A stretch of 52,144 nt of DNA from Undibacterium sp. (lineage in GTDB: Bacteria; Pseudomonadota; Gammaproteobacteria; Burkholderiales; Burkholderiaceae_D), in the NCBI RefSeq assembly GCF_030651495.1, contig NZ_JAUSFI010000116.1, forward strand, positions 1 to 52,144, read 5' to 3'. The position numbers and the translations under genes are program-made. How positions within the stretch are numbered: position 1 is the first letter of the stretch; every line of letters begins with the position of its first letter. The notes beneath the pieces are model-generated. The model made no database searches, was not told the DNA's origin, and worked only from the letters and a program-made list of their open reading frames with translations. This document shows, piece by piece, positions 37,228 to 45,846 of the stretch.

Positions 37228-38207
37228 CCGCCATCAAGCCAGCTTCCTTCAGCCTCGATTGCATCATTAACTCCATTAACATGGGCTTGATCGTTGTTGA
37301 TAGCGAAGAAAATATTTTGCTGTGGAATGACTGGGTCAGTAAATACAGTGATATTGCAGCAGAGCAAGCGATAGAAAATAAGATTTCCAGCGTTTTCAAA
37401 GAAGTGCCTAGTCCAGCCTTCTTAACTGCACTAAGAAACACCCTGGCTTACGGTTTACCTGCACTACTTTCCAATGCCTTGCATCGTTCACCCCTGCCTT
37501 TGTACGCCTCTGCTGAAGCGGGTCAAGAAGGGATGCGCATGCATCAATCCATTGCCATCACAGCGCTTGCCACGGCGGATGGGGAGCGTTGTTGTCTGAT
37601 ACAAATTTCCGACTCCAGTACCTCGATCAAAAGAGAAAAAATGTTGCGTTCGCATTCAGAAATATTGAAACGCGAAGCCACCACCGATAGCCTGACCGGC
37701 ATTTACAATCGACGTTTTTTTGACGAGCATTACAAAATAGCCTTAGGTCAATCAAAACGTCAAAAGCTGCCGCTGTCCGTGTTGATGGTCGATATCGATT
37801 TTTTTAAAGAATACAACGATTATTACGGCCACCCTGCTGGCGACAAAACCCTGATCAAGGTGGCGCATGCACTCAAGATACAATTATCGCGTTCATCCGA
37901 TGTCCTGGCGCGTTACGGCGGCGAAGAGTTCATCCTGATACTGCCGAATATGCCAGAACAGCATGCCATCGCATTTGCCAACAAACTCAGAACCGCAATC
38001 TGGGAGATGGCGATCCCGCATCTCAAATCGAAGATCAGCAAACAACTCAGCATTAGCATAGGCATCAGCACTTACGATCAGAATAAAGACCGTGATGTGA
38101 CGACGCTTATTCAGAACGCCGACAACGCACTCTACCAGGCAAAACAAATTGGCCGTAATCAGGTTTGTTTTATGCCCTTAAGTCAATTGGTGGCGAAGCA
38201 AGACTAA
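37224..38207 (+). CDS. PAS-GGDEF diguanylate cyclase
   Basis: Makes cyclic di-GMP from GTP. The 327-residue cytosolic protein has an N-terminal PAS-like domain (SINMGLIVVDSEENILLWND, to about 125). The GGDEF domain begins at DSLTGIYNRRFFDEH. The active site is GGEEF near 232-236, and an RSSD inhibitory (RxxD) site sits five residues before it, so product feedback is expected. No membrane segment. It overlaps the CheC-like gene and is the output gene of this three-gene operon. Confidence 0.93.
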   Translation: MTAIKPASFSLDCIINSINMGLIVVDSEENILLWNDWVSKYSDIAAEQAIENKISSVFKEVPSPAFLTALRNTLAYGLPALLSNALHRSPLPLYASAEAGQEGMRMHQSIAITALATADGERCCLIQISDSSTSIKREKMLRSHSEILKREATTDSLTGIYNRRFFDEHYKIALGQSKRQKLPLSVLMVDIDFFKEYNDYYGHPAGDKTLIKVAHALKIQLSRSSDVLARYGGEEFILILPNMPEQHAIAFANKLRTAIWEMAIPHLKSKISKQLSISIGISTYDQNKDRDVTTLIQNADNALYQAKQIGRNQVCFMPLSQLVAKQD

Positions 38208-38359
38208 GCGATTACCCAATATAAGTTCAACATAGGCTCAACATAAGCCTAACCTACACCGAACTTAAACCGAAACTAAACTTATCTTAACCATGTAGTG
38301 TGGATGCGAAAATACCTCCTGCCCACACTACCGAACCTCTCCCCTAAAGGAATCTCACC

Positions 38360-39226
38360 ATGCATTTCTCCACATCTCGTCGCCTGTTCCACACCGTCAT
38401 GGCTGCCGCATTGCTCGCCGCCGCTGGCGTGAGCAATGCGCAACAAGTTTTACGCGTCTCCGCGATTCCTGATGAAGCGCCGACTGAATTGCAGCGCAAG
38501 TTCAAACCTCTGGGCGCTTATCTGGAGAAAAAAATCGGCATGAAAGTAGAATTCACGCCAGTCACCGATTACGCCGCCTCGGTCGAAGGTCTGGTCAACA
38601 ACAAGCTCGACATGGTCTGGTTTGGCGGTTTTACTTTTGTGCAAGCCAAAGTACGCAGTAAAGATCAGGTGATACCTTTAGTGCAACGCGAAGAAGATGA
38701 GAAATTCAAATCCGTGTTCATCACCACGAATCCAGCCATTACCAAACTGGAAGATGTAAAGGGGAAGACTTTCACCTTCGGTTCAGAGTCTTCCACATCC
38801 GGCCATCTGATGCCGCGTTCGTATTTGCTGGCGGCTAAAATTAATCCCGACACGGATCTCAAGCGCATCGCTTTTTCCGGTGCGCATGATGCCACCGTGG
38901 CAGCAGTCTCTGGCGGCAAGGTCGATGCAGGCGCCTTGAATATTTCAGTATGGGAAAAACTGGTTGCGCAAAATAAAGTCGATACCAAACAAGTCCGCGT
39001 GTTTTACACCACACCAGGCTACTTCGATTACAACTGGACAGTACGGGCCGACATGCCGGCCGATTTGCGCAAAAAAATCAGCGACGCTTTCCTGGCACTC
39101 AATCCCAGCAAACCAGAAGACAAGGAAATTCTCGATCTGCAACGCGCTACCCGTTTCATTCCTACCAAAGCGGATAACTACAAAGCGATAGAAGCTGCAG
39201 CACATAATGCCGGGTTGCTGAAATAA
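38360..39226 (+). CDS. phnD: PhnD-family ABC transporter substrate-binding protein
   Basis: Periplasmic binding protein (288 residues) with a signal peptide: basic start, MAAALLAAAGVSNAQ, cut before QVLRV. The PhnD-like fold is shown by DYAASVEGLVNNKLDMVWFG, GKTFTFGSESSTSGHLMPRS and FSGAHDATVAAVSGGKVDAG. The segment AIPDEAPTELQRKFKPLGAY is the start seen in a PhnD subgroup that I recall being annotated as putative selenate binding. The ligand may therefore be phosphonate, phosphite or selenate-like. First gene of a four-gene transporter operon. Confidence 0.88.
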   Translation: MHFSTSRRLFHTVMAAALLAAAGVSNAQQVLRVSAIPDEAPTELQRKFKPLGAYLEKKIGMKVEFTPVTDYAASVEGLVNNKLDMVWFGGFTFVQAKVRSKDQVIPLVQREEDEKFKSVFITTNPAITKLEDVKGKTFTFGSESSTSGHLMPRSYLLAAKINPDTDLKRIAFSGAHDATVAAVSGGKVDAGALNISVWEKLVAQNKVDTKQVRVFYTTPGYFDYNWTVRADMPADLRKKISDAFLALNPSKPEDKEILDLQRATRFIPTKADNYKAIEAAAHNAGLLK

Positions 39227-39256
39227 GGCTGATTTCTCCAGACTTCTGATTACATT

Positions 39257-40072
39257 ATGCTGCAATTACACGACCTGTATGTAAGCCATCCCGCATCGAC
39301 TGGCAGTCACGCCTGGGCGCTGGCCGCGCTGAATCTATCGATACGTGCGGGAGAGCAGATCGCCCTGATCGGCCCTTCCGGCGCAGGTAAAACCACGCTA
39401 TTGCACACGTTAGCGTGCGCTTACCGGCCTGCACAGGGAACTTACACACTCTTTGCGCAGCAGCCCTGGTCGCTGGCACAAGGCGCGCGGCACGCCTTGC
39501 GCCGGCGCTTATTTTTAGCACCGCAAACACCACCGTTACCGCCGCGCCAACGGGTTGTCACGGCGGTACTGGCGGGGCGATTGCCGGGCTGGTCTTTGTG
39601 GCGTGCCTTGCGTAATTTGATTAAACCGCTAGAGCCTGTTGCGGCCTTCGATGCGCTGGCACGGTTTCATCTGCAAGATAAACTGTATGCGCGGGTGGAT
39701 CGCTTATCGGGTGGCGAACGGCAGCGCTGTGGCTTGGCGCGGCTATTGTTATCCGATGCCAGCTTGTTGCTGGTGGATGAGCCTTTATCCGCACTGGACC
39801 CGACACTGGCAGTACAGACTTTGCAAAGCCTGCAACAAGAAGCGCAACAACGCAACGCCAGCCTGATTTGCAGCCTGCATCAGGTCGAACTGGCGCGGAC
39901 GCATTTCAAGCGAATTATCGGTTTGCGCGACGGTCAAATTGTATTTGATACCACGCAAGTCACGGATGACATGATTGCGGCCTTATATCGCAATGCGCAG
40001 AGCGATTTAGCGAATCAAGAATCCGAAACAAGCGAACTTTCGCCTGCCATCAACGACCCGCGCTGTTTTTAA
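39257..40072 (+). CDS. phnC: PhnC-type ABC transporter ATP-binding protein
   Basis: ATPase subunit, 271 residues. Walker A GPSGAGKTTLL near 39-49, signature LSGGERQRCGLARLLL near 150, Walker B LLLVDEPLSALDP near 172 and the switch histidine in CSLHQVE are all present. It lacks a strong ribosome site. The stop overlaps the next gene start by one base. Confidence 0.93.
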   Translation: MLQLHDLYVSHPASTGSHAWALAALNLSIRAGEQIALIGPSGAGKTTLLHTLACAYRPAQGTYTLFAQQPWSLAQGARHALRRRLFLAPQTPPLPPRQRVVTAVLAGRLPGWSLWRALRNLIKPLEPVAAFDALARFHLQDKLYARVDRLSGGERQRCGLARLLLSDASLLLVDEPLSALDPTLAVQTLQSLQQEAQQRNASLICSLHQVELARTHFKRIIGLRDGQIVFDTTQVTDDMIAALYRNAQSDLANQESETSELSPAINDPRCF

Positions 40073-40932
40073 TGCGCCGTCCTGAGATGAAGCAAGGGCA
40101 ACTGCTTGCCCCAATGAACCCTACGCATGATCCTGCCTGGCGTGGCCGCCTTACGGTTTGTGTCCTGTTGCTGATCTTGCTGTGGCCAATCTTGCTCGCC
40201 ACCGAATTTCAACCCTGGCTGCTGTTGGATGCCCAAAGCCTGCAAGCCACAGGGCATTTTCTCGCCGGTTTTTTCCCGCCCGCACACGGCACAGAGTTTT
40301 TACTGATGGTGCTGGAAGCGACCTGGCAAACCATCGCCATGGCCACTGCCGGATTGACACTGGCCTTCATCGCCGCCATCCCGATGACTCTCATCGTCAA
40401 TGAGCACCTGTCGATCTCGCGCATAGGCACTGGCCGTATGAGCCTGCCCGCCACCCTGCTACGCCAGAGCGTGCGCTGGCTGCTGGTGCTATTGCGCAGT
40501 GTGCCGGAACTGGTCTGGGCGCTCCTGTTCGTGCGCATCGTCGGGCTCGGCCCTACCGCCGGCGTGCTGGCCATTGCCCTCACCTATTGTGGCATGCTGG
40601 GTAAAGTGTATGCCGAAATTTTAGAAGCCAGCGATGCCCATACCACGGATATCCTGCTGCAAAACGGCGGCAGCCGTCTGACCGCCTTCTTTTACGGCGC
40701 ACTGCCTAGCGCCGCTGCCGAACTGATGTCGTACACGATCTACCGCTGGGAATGCGCGATACGCGGCTCGGTCGTGATGGGCTTTGTCGGCGCCGGTGGC
40801 CTCGGCCAAAGGATGGATGAATCGATGAAAATGCTCTCCGGCGCAGAAGTATCCACCATGCTGATGGTGTTCGTCATACTGGTAGCGGCGGCCGATGCCG
40901 TCAGTAAATTATTCAGAAAGAGTCTGGAATGA
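40072..40932 (+). CDS. phnE: PhnE-type ABC transporter permease 1
   Basis: Inner-membrane permease of 286 residues with about six hydrophobic segments. The PhnE family loop appears as VLLRSVPELVWALLFVRIVGLGP, and the EAA-like loop as TDILLQNGGSRLTAFFYGALP. It ends in VMGFVGAGGLGQRMDESM. Paired with a second permease that overlaps its end by four bases, so the transporter is probably a heterodimer. Confidence 0.9.
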   Translation: MRRPEMKQGQLLAPMNPTHDPAWRGRLTVCVLLLILLWPILLATEFQPWLLLDAQSLQATGHFLAGFFPPAHGTEFLLMVLEATWQTIAMATAGLTLAFIAAIPMTLIVNEHLSISRIGTGRMSLPATLLRQSVRWLLVLLRSVPELVWALLFVRIVGLGPTAGVLAIALTYCGMLGKVYAEILEASDAHTTDILLQNGGSRLTAFFYGALPSAAAELMSYTIYRWECAIRGSVVMGFVGAGGLGQRMDESMKMLSGAEVSTMLMVFVILVAAADAVSKLFRKSLE

Positions 40933-41741
40933 CGCCCTCTTTACAACACCGGGCAGACGTACCGCCAGCACCGGCTAGCATCCATACGGCGACGCTGATC
41001 ACGCTAGGCTTGCTGCTACTGTTAATACTCGCCAGCTTCATCAGCTTAAAGCTGAAATGGGCAGAGCTGTTTTCGGACGATGCCGTCAAAACCACCTGGG
41101 AATTTTTACAAGGTTTTGCCCCACCCGACCTTGCTCCCGCGCTGTTAATCAAGGTATTTTTTGCCTCGTTTGAAACTCTCGCCATGTCAGCCCTAGGCAC
41201 GCTGATTGCCGCCATCGCAGGTCTGTTGTTGGCGTTACCCGCCAGTGGCCGTTTCGGTAGTTTCGCCAAAAGCGCCACCCGACTACTCCTCAACGTCGCC
41301 CGCGCCATCCCCGAGCTGGTTTGGGCCTCCATCATGCTAATCGCGGCGGGTCTGGGGCCCTTCGCCGGTACCATCGCACTGGCCGCACACACCAGCGGAG
41401 TACTGGGGCGATTGTTCGCGGAAGCGCTGGAGAATGCGCCCACTCACGCCGCGACGACTTTACGCATCAACGGCGCCAGCACCCTCAATGCCTTCTTGTA
41501 CGCCACGCTACCGCAAGCCCTGCCGCAAATGTTGTCTTACACCCTGTACCGCTGGGAGAATAACATCCGCGCCGCCGCCATCTTGGGCGTAGTCGGTGCC
41601 GGTGGCCTGGGGCAAATGCTGAAATACCACCTCTCGCTCTTCCAGATGCAAACCGCCGCCACGGTCATCATCGCCATGCTGCTGCTCGTCGCCATGGTCG
41701 ATGCGCTGAGCTTTGCCGTCAGACGCTGGCTGATGCATTGA
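40929..41741 (+). CDS. phnE: PhnE-type ABC transporter permease 2
   Basis: Second permease (270 residues), homologous to the first: RAIPELVWASIMLIAAGLGP, HAATTLRINGASTLNAFLYATLP and LGVVGAGGLGQMLKYHLS occupy the same positions. Six hydrophobic segments. The ATG overlaps the previous stop (ATGA). The operon ends here: the gap to the next gene holds a REP-like repeat and no gene. Confidence 0.9.
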   Translation: MTPSLQHRADVPPAPASIHTATLITLGLLLLLILASFISLKLKWAELFSDDAVKTTWEFLQGFAPPDLAPALLIKVFFASFETLAMSALGTLIAAIAGLLLALPASGRFGSFAKSATRLLLNVARAIPELVWASIMLIAAGLGPFAGTIALAAHTSGVLGRLFAEALENAPTHAATTLRINGASTLNAFLYATLPQALPQMLSYTLYRWENNIRAAAILGVVGAGGLGQMLKYHLSLFQMQTAATVIIAMLLLVAMVDALSFAVRRWLMH

Positions 41742-41767
41742 CTGTTTCAAAATCGACCACGCCAGCA

Positions 41768-41824
41768 CGCACTGTTCATGCGGGTTTCAGAGCATGTGCG
41801 GCTGCAAGGCGCATGAAATATGCG
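41768..41824. repeat. REP-like dispersed palindrome, copy C
   Basis: CGCACTGTTCATGCG (41768-41782) and CGCATGAAATATGCG (41810-41824) are separated by 27 bases. As in copy B, the arms pair except for the three bases after CGCA. Located past the end of the transporter operon. Confidence 0.75.
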
Positions 41825-41973
41825 CGCTGAGGCAGTCCTTTTCAACATCAGCCACAGACTTTGACGGTATTCTCATGTTCGGTAGCGCACCGATTTTATT
41901 CGCGCTGAATGCAAGCATACGCGATAGGTCTGAACATCGAGATTCGATCAACATCGCTCACAAAGGTACATAA

Positions 41974-42534
41974 ATGAAACCAATCAAGTTTATCGCCAAA
42001 AACATTCTCATCTCAGCAGCGGCCATGATCACGCTAGCCGGTGCGCTGGCTGGCTGCACCGCGAACAACGATGCACCGCTTGCCACGGTAAGTGCAGTCG
42101 ATCTCACACGCTATCAAGGAAAATGGTTTGAAGTGGCCTTACTGCCAAATAGCTTTCAAGCTATCTGTGTAGCGGATACCCAAGCAGAATACCAAGCCGA
42201 CGGCGATGCCATACGCGTGATCAACCGCTGCCGCAAAATCGACGGCAGCATTGAGCAGGCAAACGGGATTGCAAAAATTGTCGAAGGGAGTAACAACAGT
42301 AAATTACGGGTCAGTTTTTTCCGTCCGTTTTATGGCAACTACTGGATACTCGCACTCGATCCTGATTACCAATGGGTGCTGGTCGGTGAGCCTGGAAGAA
42401 AATACGGCTGGGTATTGTCGCGCAGCCCTACCTTATCGCCGGCATTACTCGATGGCGCTTTAGACAAGGCCGTCAGCCTGGGTTACCAGCGTGCCGATTT
42501 TCACATCAGCCCACAAACATCACCCCTGAATTGA
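41974..42534 (+). CDS. blc: Lipocalin family lipoprotein (Blc-like)
   Basis: The 186-residue product has a lipoprotein signal peptide with lipobox LAGC and lipidated Cys28, so it is membrane-anchored. It shows the lipocalin G-x-W motif in RYQGKWFEVALLPN, the Blc-like YWILALDPDYQWVLVGEPGRKYGWVLSR, and a terminal helix. Bacterial lipocalins bind fatty acids or lysophospholipids at the outer membrane, often under stress. No inner-membrane retention signal is obvious (residue after Cys is Thr), so outer-membrane sorting is likely. Confidence 0.93.
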   Translation: MKPIKFIAKNILISAAAMITLAGALAGCTANNDAPLATVSAVDLTRYQGKWFEVALLPNSFQAICVADTQAEYQADGDAIRVINRCRKIDGSIEQANGIAKIVEGSNNSKLRVSFFRPFYGNYWILALDPDYQWVLVGEPGRKYGWVLSRSPTLSPALLDGALDKAVSLGYQRADFHISPQTSPLN

Positions 42535-42584
42535 GCATCTGGGTACGCAGCCGCATACGGCTTGCGGACCCAGCGAAATGTTGT

Positions 42585-42618
42585 GCCAGATGCTGCGTCG
42601 GATGGCGCAACATCTGGC
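42585..42618. terminator. Hairpin between convergent lipocalin and hypothetical genes
   Basis: GCCAGATGCTGCG (42585-42597) pairs with CGCAACATCTGGC (42606-42618) with one mismatch; on the minus strand it becomes a G-U pair, giving 13 continuous pairs. It lies directly past the minus-strand gene's stop at 42624. Only a short T run follows. Confidence 0.55.
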
Positions 42619-42623
42619 GCTCG

Positions 42624-43007
42624 CTATTGATACATGACCGGTGCCACGGTAGGCATAGTCAGCGTGAAGGTAAAGTCCGGATCTTCCACCACTTCGCCGG
42701 TAGTCTTGAGTTCGTATTTACCCCGTTTGGCAGGAGAGAATTTTTCAAGGATGGGTGGCATGCGCCAGGTTTCGCCTTCATGGACACCGCCAAGTTCAAT
42801 CTCTATGCATTGCGCGGTCGCTGCGACTATAACGCCGTGCAGCTGCTGCTGAGTCAGTACCTTCCCCTTATTGCCGGTGCGGGTAATCCCGACGAGTAAA
42901 TATTTACCGATAAATCCATCAGCAAAATCTTCGTCAAAATCCTCAATAAAATTTTCGCTGAAATTTTCATTCAATGCGATGTCGCGGGAATCGTTCCTAG
43001 AGTTCAT
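42624..43007 (-). CDS. Conserved-looking hypothetical protein with acidic N-terminus
   Basis: The 127-residue frame has an AGGAGC ribosome site before its ATG and uses codons like its neighbours. The first 30 residues are unusual: repeated Asn/Glu/Asp-Phe units (ENFSENFIEDFDEDFADGF). The rest looks like a beta-rich globular domain (GKYLLVGITRTGNKGKVLTQ, GVIVAATAQCIEIELGGVHE). No signal peptide or membrane segment. I do not recognise the family. Confidence 0.6.
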   Translation of the reverse strand: MNSRNDSRDIALNENFSENFIEDFDEDFADGFIGKYLLVGITRTGNKGKVLTQQQLHGVIVAATAQCIEIELGGVHEGETWRMPPILEKFSPAKRGKYELKTTGEVVEDPDFTFTLTMPTVAPVMYQ

Positions 43008-43482
43008 CGATAGCTCCTAGTAGTAAGGTCGACCGACGCACAGGCGCGTCGGAACTAATCGGAAGTGTGCGTAGTACGAAACATACTCATGAAATCATTG
43101 ACTGACAACAAAATACGAAGAAGCGGTTGGGTTGAAAAACTGGATGAGCGGACGACGGCTGCCTCAAAAGAGATAAAGCAGCCGAGACACAATTGATCAT
43201 AGTCCACTACTCACTATCTTGTGTGAAATATTTATTGCCTTACATTAAACTTAGGTTGGCAATAGGGAAAGTGGCACTTGATTGTTTTTGCAGAAGTGCC
43301 ATCATCCCTTCGCTTTATTCACTCCCAGAGCCTTTTTATAGGTAAATCCATCACCAATCAAGGCGAGAATACCCGTCACCGGGCATTTTTCAAAGCGAGC
43401 CTGACGGCTTGCGAGAGGCTGGCGGCGATGCTGCATTGTACCCATCGGTTTCACCAATGCGCTCGCCACCAAGCAGATCAGA
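43008..43482. other. 475-base gap, mostly without genes
   Basis: Holds the promoter side of the hypothetical gene at 42624, a small stem GGCTGC/GCAGCC (43157-43162 with 43178-43183) and an AT-rich stretch. At the left of the chemoreceptor gene is a doubtful 63-codon frame (listed separately). Nothing else recognisable. Confidence 0.5.
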
Positions 43483-43493
43483 TCACCTGTCAT
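43302..43493 (-). CDS. Doubtful small gene overlapping the chemoreceptor stop
   Basis: A 63-codon frame ([18 protein letters not shown] to [10 protein letters not shown]). Its ATG lies in ATGACAGGTGA, overlapping the chemoreceptor stop by 11 bases, a geometry that allows coupling. No clear ribosome site, no recognised family and arginine-rich middle. It may be a chance frame. Confidence 0.2.
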   Translation of the reverse strand: MTGDLICLVASALVKPMGTMQHRRQPLASRQARFEKCPVTGILALIGDGFTYKKALGVNKAKG

Positions 43494-45663
43494 GGCTATT
43501 ATTTGCGGCGATAGCCCGTCTTACCGGATTTTTCTGTGCTGAAGCAATCTTGGCCGAATGAATTTTAGTCACCGATGCCCGCCGGATATTCACCGCCGAC
43601 GGCCGGATGTTGATCGCTCTGCCAGGAACATCGACGCCCCGGTTAGCACTGAGCGTAAACACCGCCATTGCCTGAACCAGCGCATGTCCCTGTGTTTGCA
43701 GAGATTCTGCGGCAGCGGCGGCTTCCTCTACCAACGCCGCATTTTGCTGCGTCACCTCATCCATTTGCATCACGGCTTGATTGACCTGCTCGATACCGAT
43801 ACTTTGTTCCATGGATGCGGCGGTAATGTCACTCATAATATCGCTCACCTGCTGTACCGCAATGACTACCCCATCGATCGTTTTACGGGCATCGATCACC
43901 TGCTTGGCACCCGTTGCGACTTTGGAGACCGAATCACCGATCAGTTCCTTGATTTCTTTCGCGGCCGAAGCGCTGCGCTGCGCCAGGCTGCGCACTTCCG
44001 AAGCCACCACGGCAAAACCACGCCCCTGCTCGCCAGCACGCGCCGCTTCAACCGCCGCATTCAGGGCCAGGATATTGGTCTGAAAGGCAATGCCGTCAAT
44101 CACGCTAATGATATCGGTGATTTTTTTTGAGCTATCCGCGATCGAATCCATGGTGCCGACAACCAGGCTCATTGCCTCCCCGCCCTGCACAGCAATATGA
44201 CTGGCGGTATGCGCCAGCTCTCTTGCCTGCTTCGAGTTTTCTGCATTGCTCTTGACGGTCGAGGTCAGCTCTTCCATGCTGGCCGCAGTCTCTTCCAAAG
44301 TGGACGCCTGCTCCTCGGTGCGTTGCGACAAGTCATTATTGCCATCGGCGATCTGGATCGAGGTGGAACCAATTATTTCTGCATTGTGACGCACCCCGGA
44401 AATAATATTGGTCAGGCTTTTATTCATCACATTTAACGCATGCTGCATGTGGCCCATCTCATCGTTAGACTTGATATTGATCGTCGCGCTCAGATTGCCT
44501 GCGGCAATCTCTCTCACCAAATTGACAGCCTGATTCAGCGGATGAACAATCGCCCCTATCAATAGCCGCGCGGCAAAAAATGACAGCAGAATACCCAACA
44601 CAATTACCATAGAAATAAAGTTACGCATGAATATGAAATTGGCTTGCGCACTGTCCGACTCTTGCTTGGAAACATCCAGTTGCAGTTGAATTAAGGCGTT
44701 GATCCCTTCCCTCACAGGATTAAAATCACTCCCTATAACATCGTGCTCCAGTCGTTTTACCTCTTCGATATTACCTGCGTTTAATGCAGCAATTGCCGGC
44801 GTTAAACCACGATTAACGAAGTTAGCCCTATCGATAACAAATTTATCTGCCAGCTTCTTCTCTTCTGGCGTCAGATAACTTGCCATATAGGCGTCCCAGT
44901 TTTTATTTACCTGCCCGATGTTCACTTCAATCTTGCCAGCGGTACTTTTTATCTCCTCCGGATTAGTCGCATAGATTGCTTCAGAAAGCAGTAAGCGGTT
45001 ACTCTGCAGCAGCCGCACGACCATGTCCAACTGGCCCAATGGAATTGTCCTGTCTTGATAAACGGTACGCAGCCCCTCGTTACTGCTATTCATGCCGTAC
45101 AGTCCCATTGCACCGATACCCGTCATCACCATGCACAACAGGCTGATCAAAAGAATCAGCCGGCCTTGAATCGTCAGATTTTTTAACGCAAGGGCTTTTC
45201 CGATGATGCCGCGCCTGAGCACCTGCCCTTGCCGGATTTGCCAGCGCCCCGCCTCACCATTCTTAAACCGGGCATAAGCGACACTGGCTTGTGTGATCTG
45301 ATCCTGAGTGGGCGCAGTCCTTACCGATGTGTAGCCGACAATAATGCCCGCTTCCCGAATCGGTGTGGCATTGGCCAAAACCCAGTAATGATCACCGTCT
45401 TTGCGACGATTCTTGACCATGCCAGTCCATGAATTGCCGCTTTTCAGCGTACTCCACATATCAGCAAATGCTTCTGCCGGCATATCCGGATGCCGCACCA
45501 TATTGTGCGGTGAACCGATTAACTCAGCCTCGCTAAAGCCACTGAGAGTAATGAAATCCTCGTTGACATACGTGATATTACCTTGTGCGTCGGTACGGGA
45601 AATCAGTGACTGATCATCTCGCAATGGATACGCGTTACCTGTTACGGGCTGATTATTGCGCAT
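43483..45663 (-). CDS. Methyl-accepting chemotaxis protein with N-terminal PAS (Aer-like)
   Basis: Chemoreceptor of 726 residues. The N-terminal PAS domain ([20 protein letters not shown], then [20 protein letters not shown]) resembles that of the Aer redox receptor. A first membrane helix lies near 165-190, then a four-helix-bundle periplasmic sensor, a second helix near 341-360, and HAMP. The signalling domain has the hairpin tip [20 protein letters not shown]. The ATG at 45663 has a perfect AAGGAG site; the frame continues 11 codons upstream without one. Unlike E. coli Aer, it has a periplasmic ligand domain as well as PAS. Confidence 0.93.
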   Translation of the reverse strand: MRNNQPVTGNAYPLRDDQSLISRTDAQGNITYVNEDFITLSGFSEAELIGSPHNMVRHPDMPAEAFADMWSTLKSGNSWTGMVKNRRKDGDHYWVLANATPIREAGIIVGYTSVRTAPTQDQITQASVAYARFKNGEAGRWQIRQGQVLRRGIIGKALALKNLTIQGRLILLISLLCMVMTGIGAMGLYGMNSSNEGLRTVYQDRTIPLGQLDMVVRLLQSNRLLLSEAIYATNPEEIKSTAGKIEVNIGQVNKNWDAYMASYLTPEEKKLADKFVIDRANFVNRGLTPAIAALNAGNIEEVKRLEHDVIGSDFNPVREGINALIQLQLDVSKQESDSAQANFIFMRNFISMVIVLGILLSFFAARLLIGAIVHPLNQAVNLVREIAAGNLSATINIKSNDEMGHMQHALNVMNKSLTNIISGVRHNAEIIGSTSIQIADGNNDLSQRTEEQASTLEETAASMEELTSTVKSNAENSKQARELAHTASHIAVQGGEAMSLVVGTMDSIADSSKKITDIISVIDGIAFQTNILALNAAVEAARAGEQGRGFAVVASEVRSLAQRSASAAKEIKELIGDSVSKVATGAKQVIDARKTIDGVVIAVQQVSDIMSDITAASMEQSIGIEQVNQAVMQMDEVTQQNAALVEEAAAAAESLQTQGHALVQAMAVFTLSANRGVDVPGRAINIRPSAVNIRRASVTKIHSAKIASAQKNPVRRAIAANNSHDR

Positions 45664-45846
45664 AAAAATGCTCCTTAATATAGATAAAAAGCGCAAGAAT
45701 TTAATTTAAAAATTAAATGAATAAGAGCCGCTTATGTTGAAACTGAATGCTAAAAATTACAGGTCATGAACAAACAGAATGGTACGCAAAAAAGTTAAAG
45801 AAAAATTGAATACCAGTCCATCAACAGCGCCGGAGAGACGCCATTG

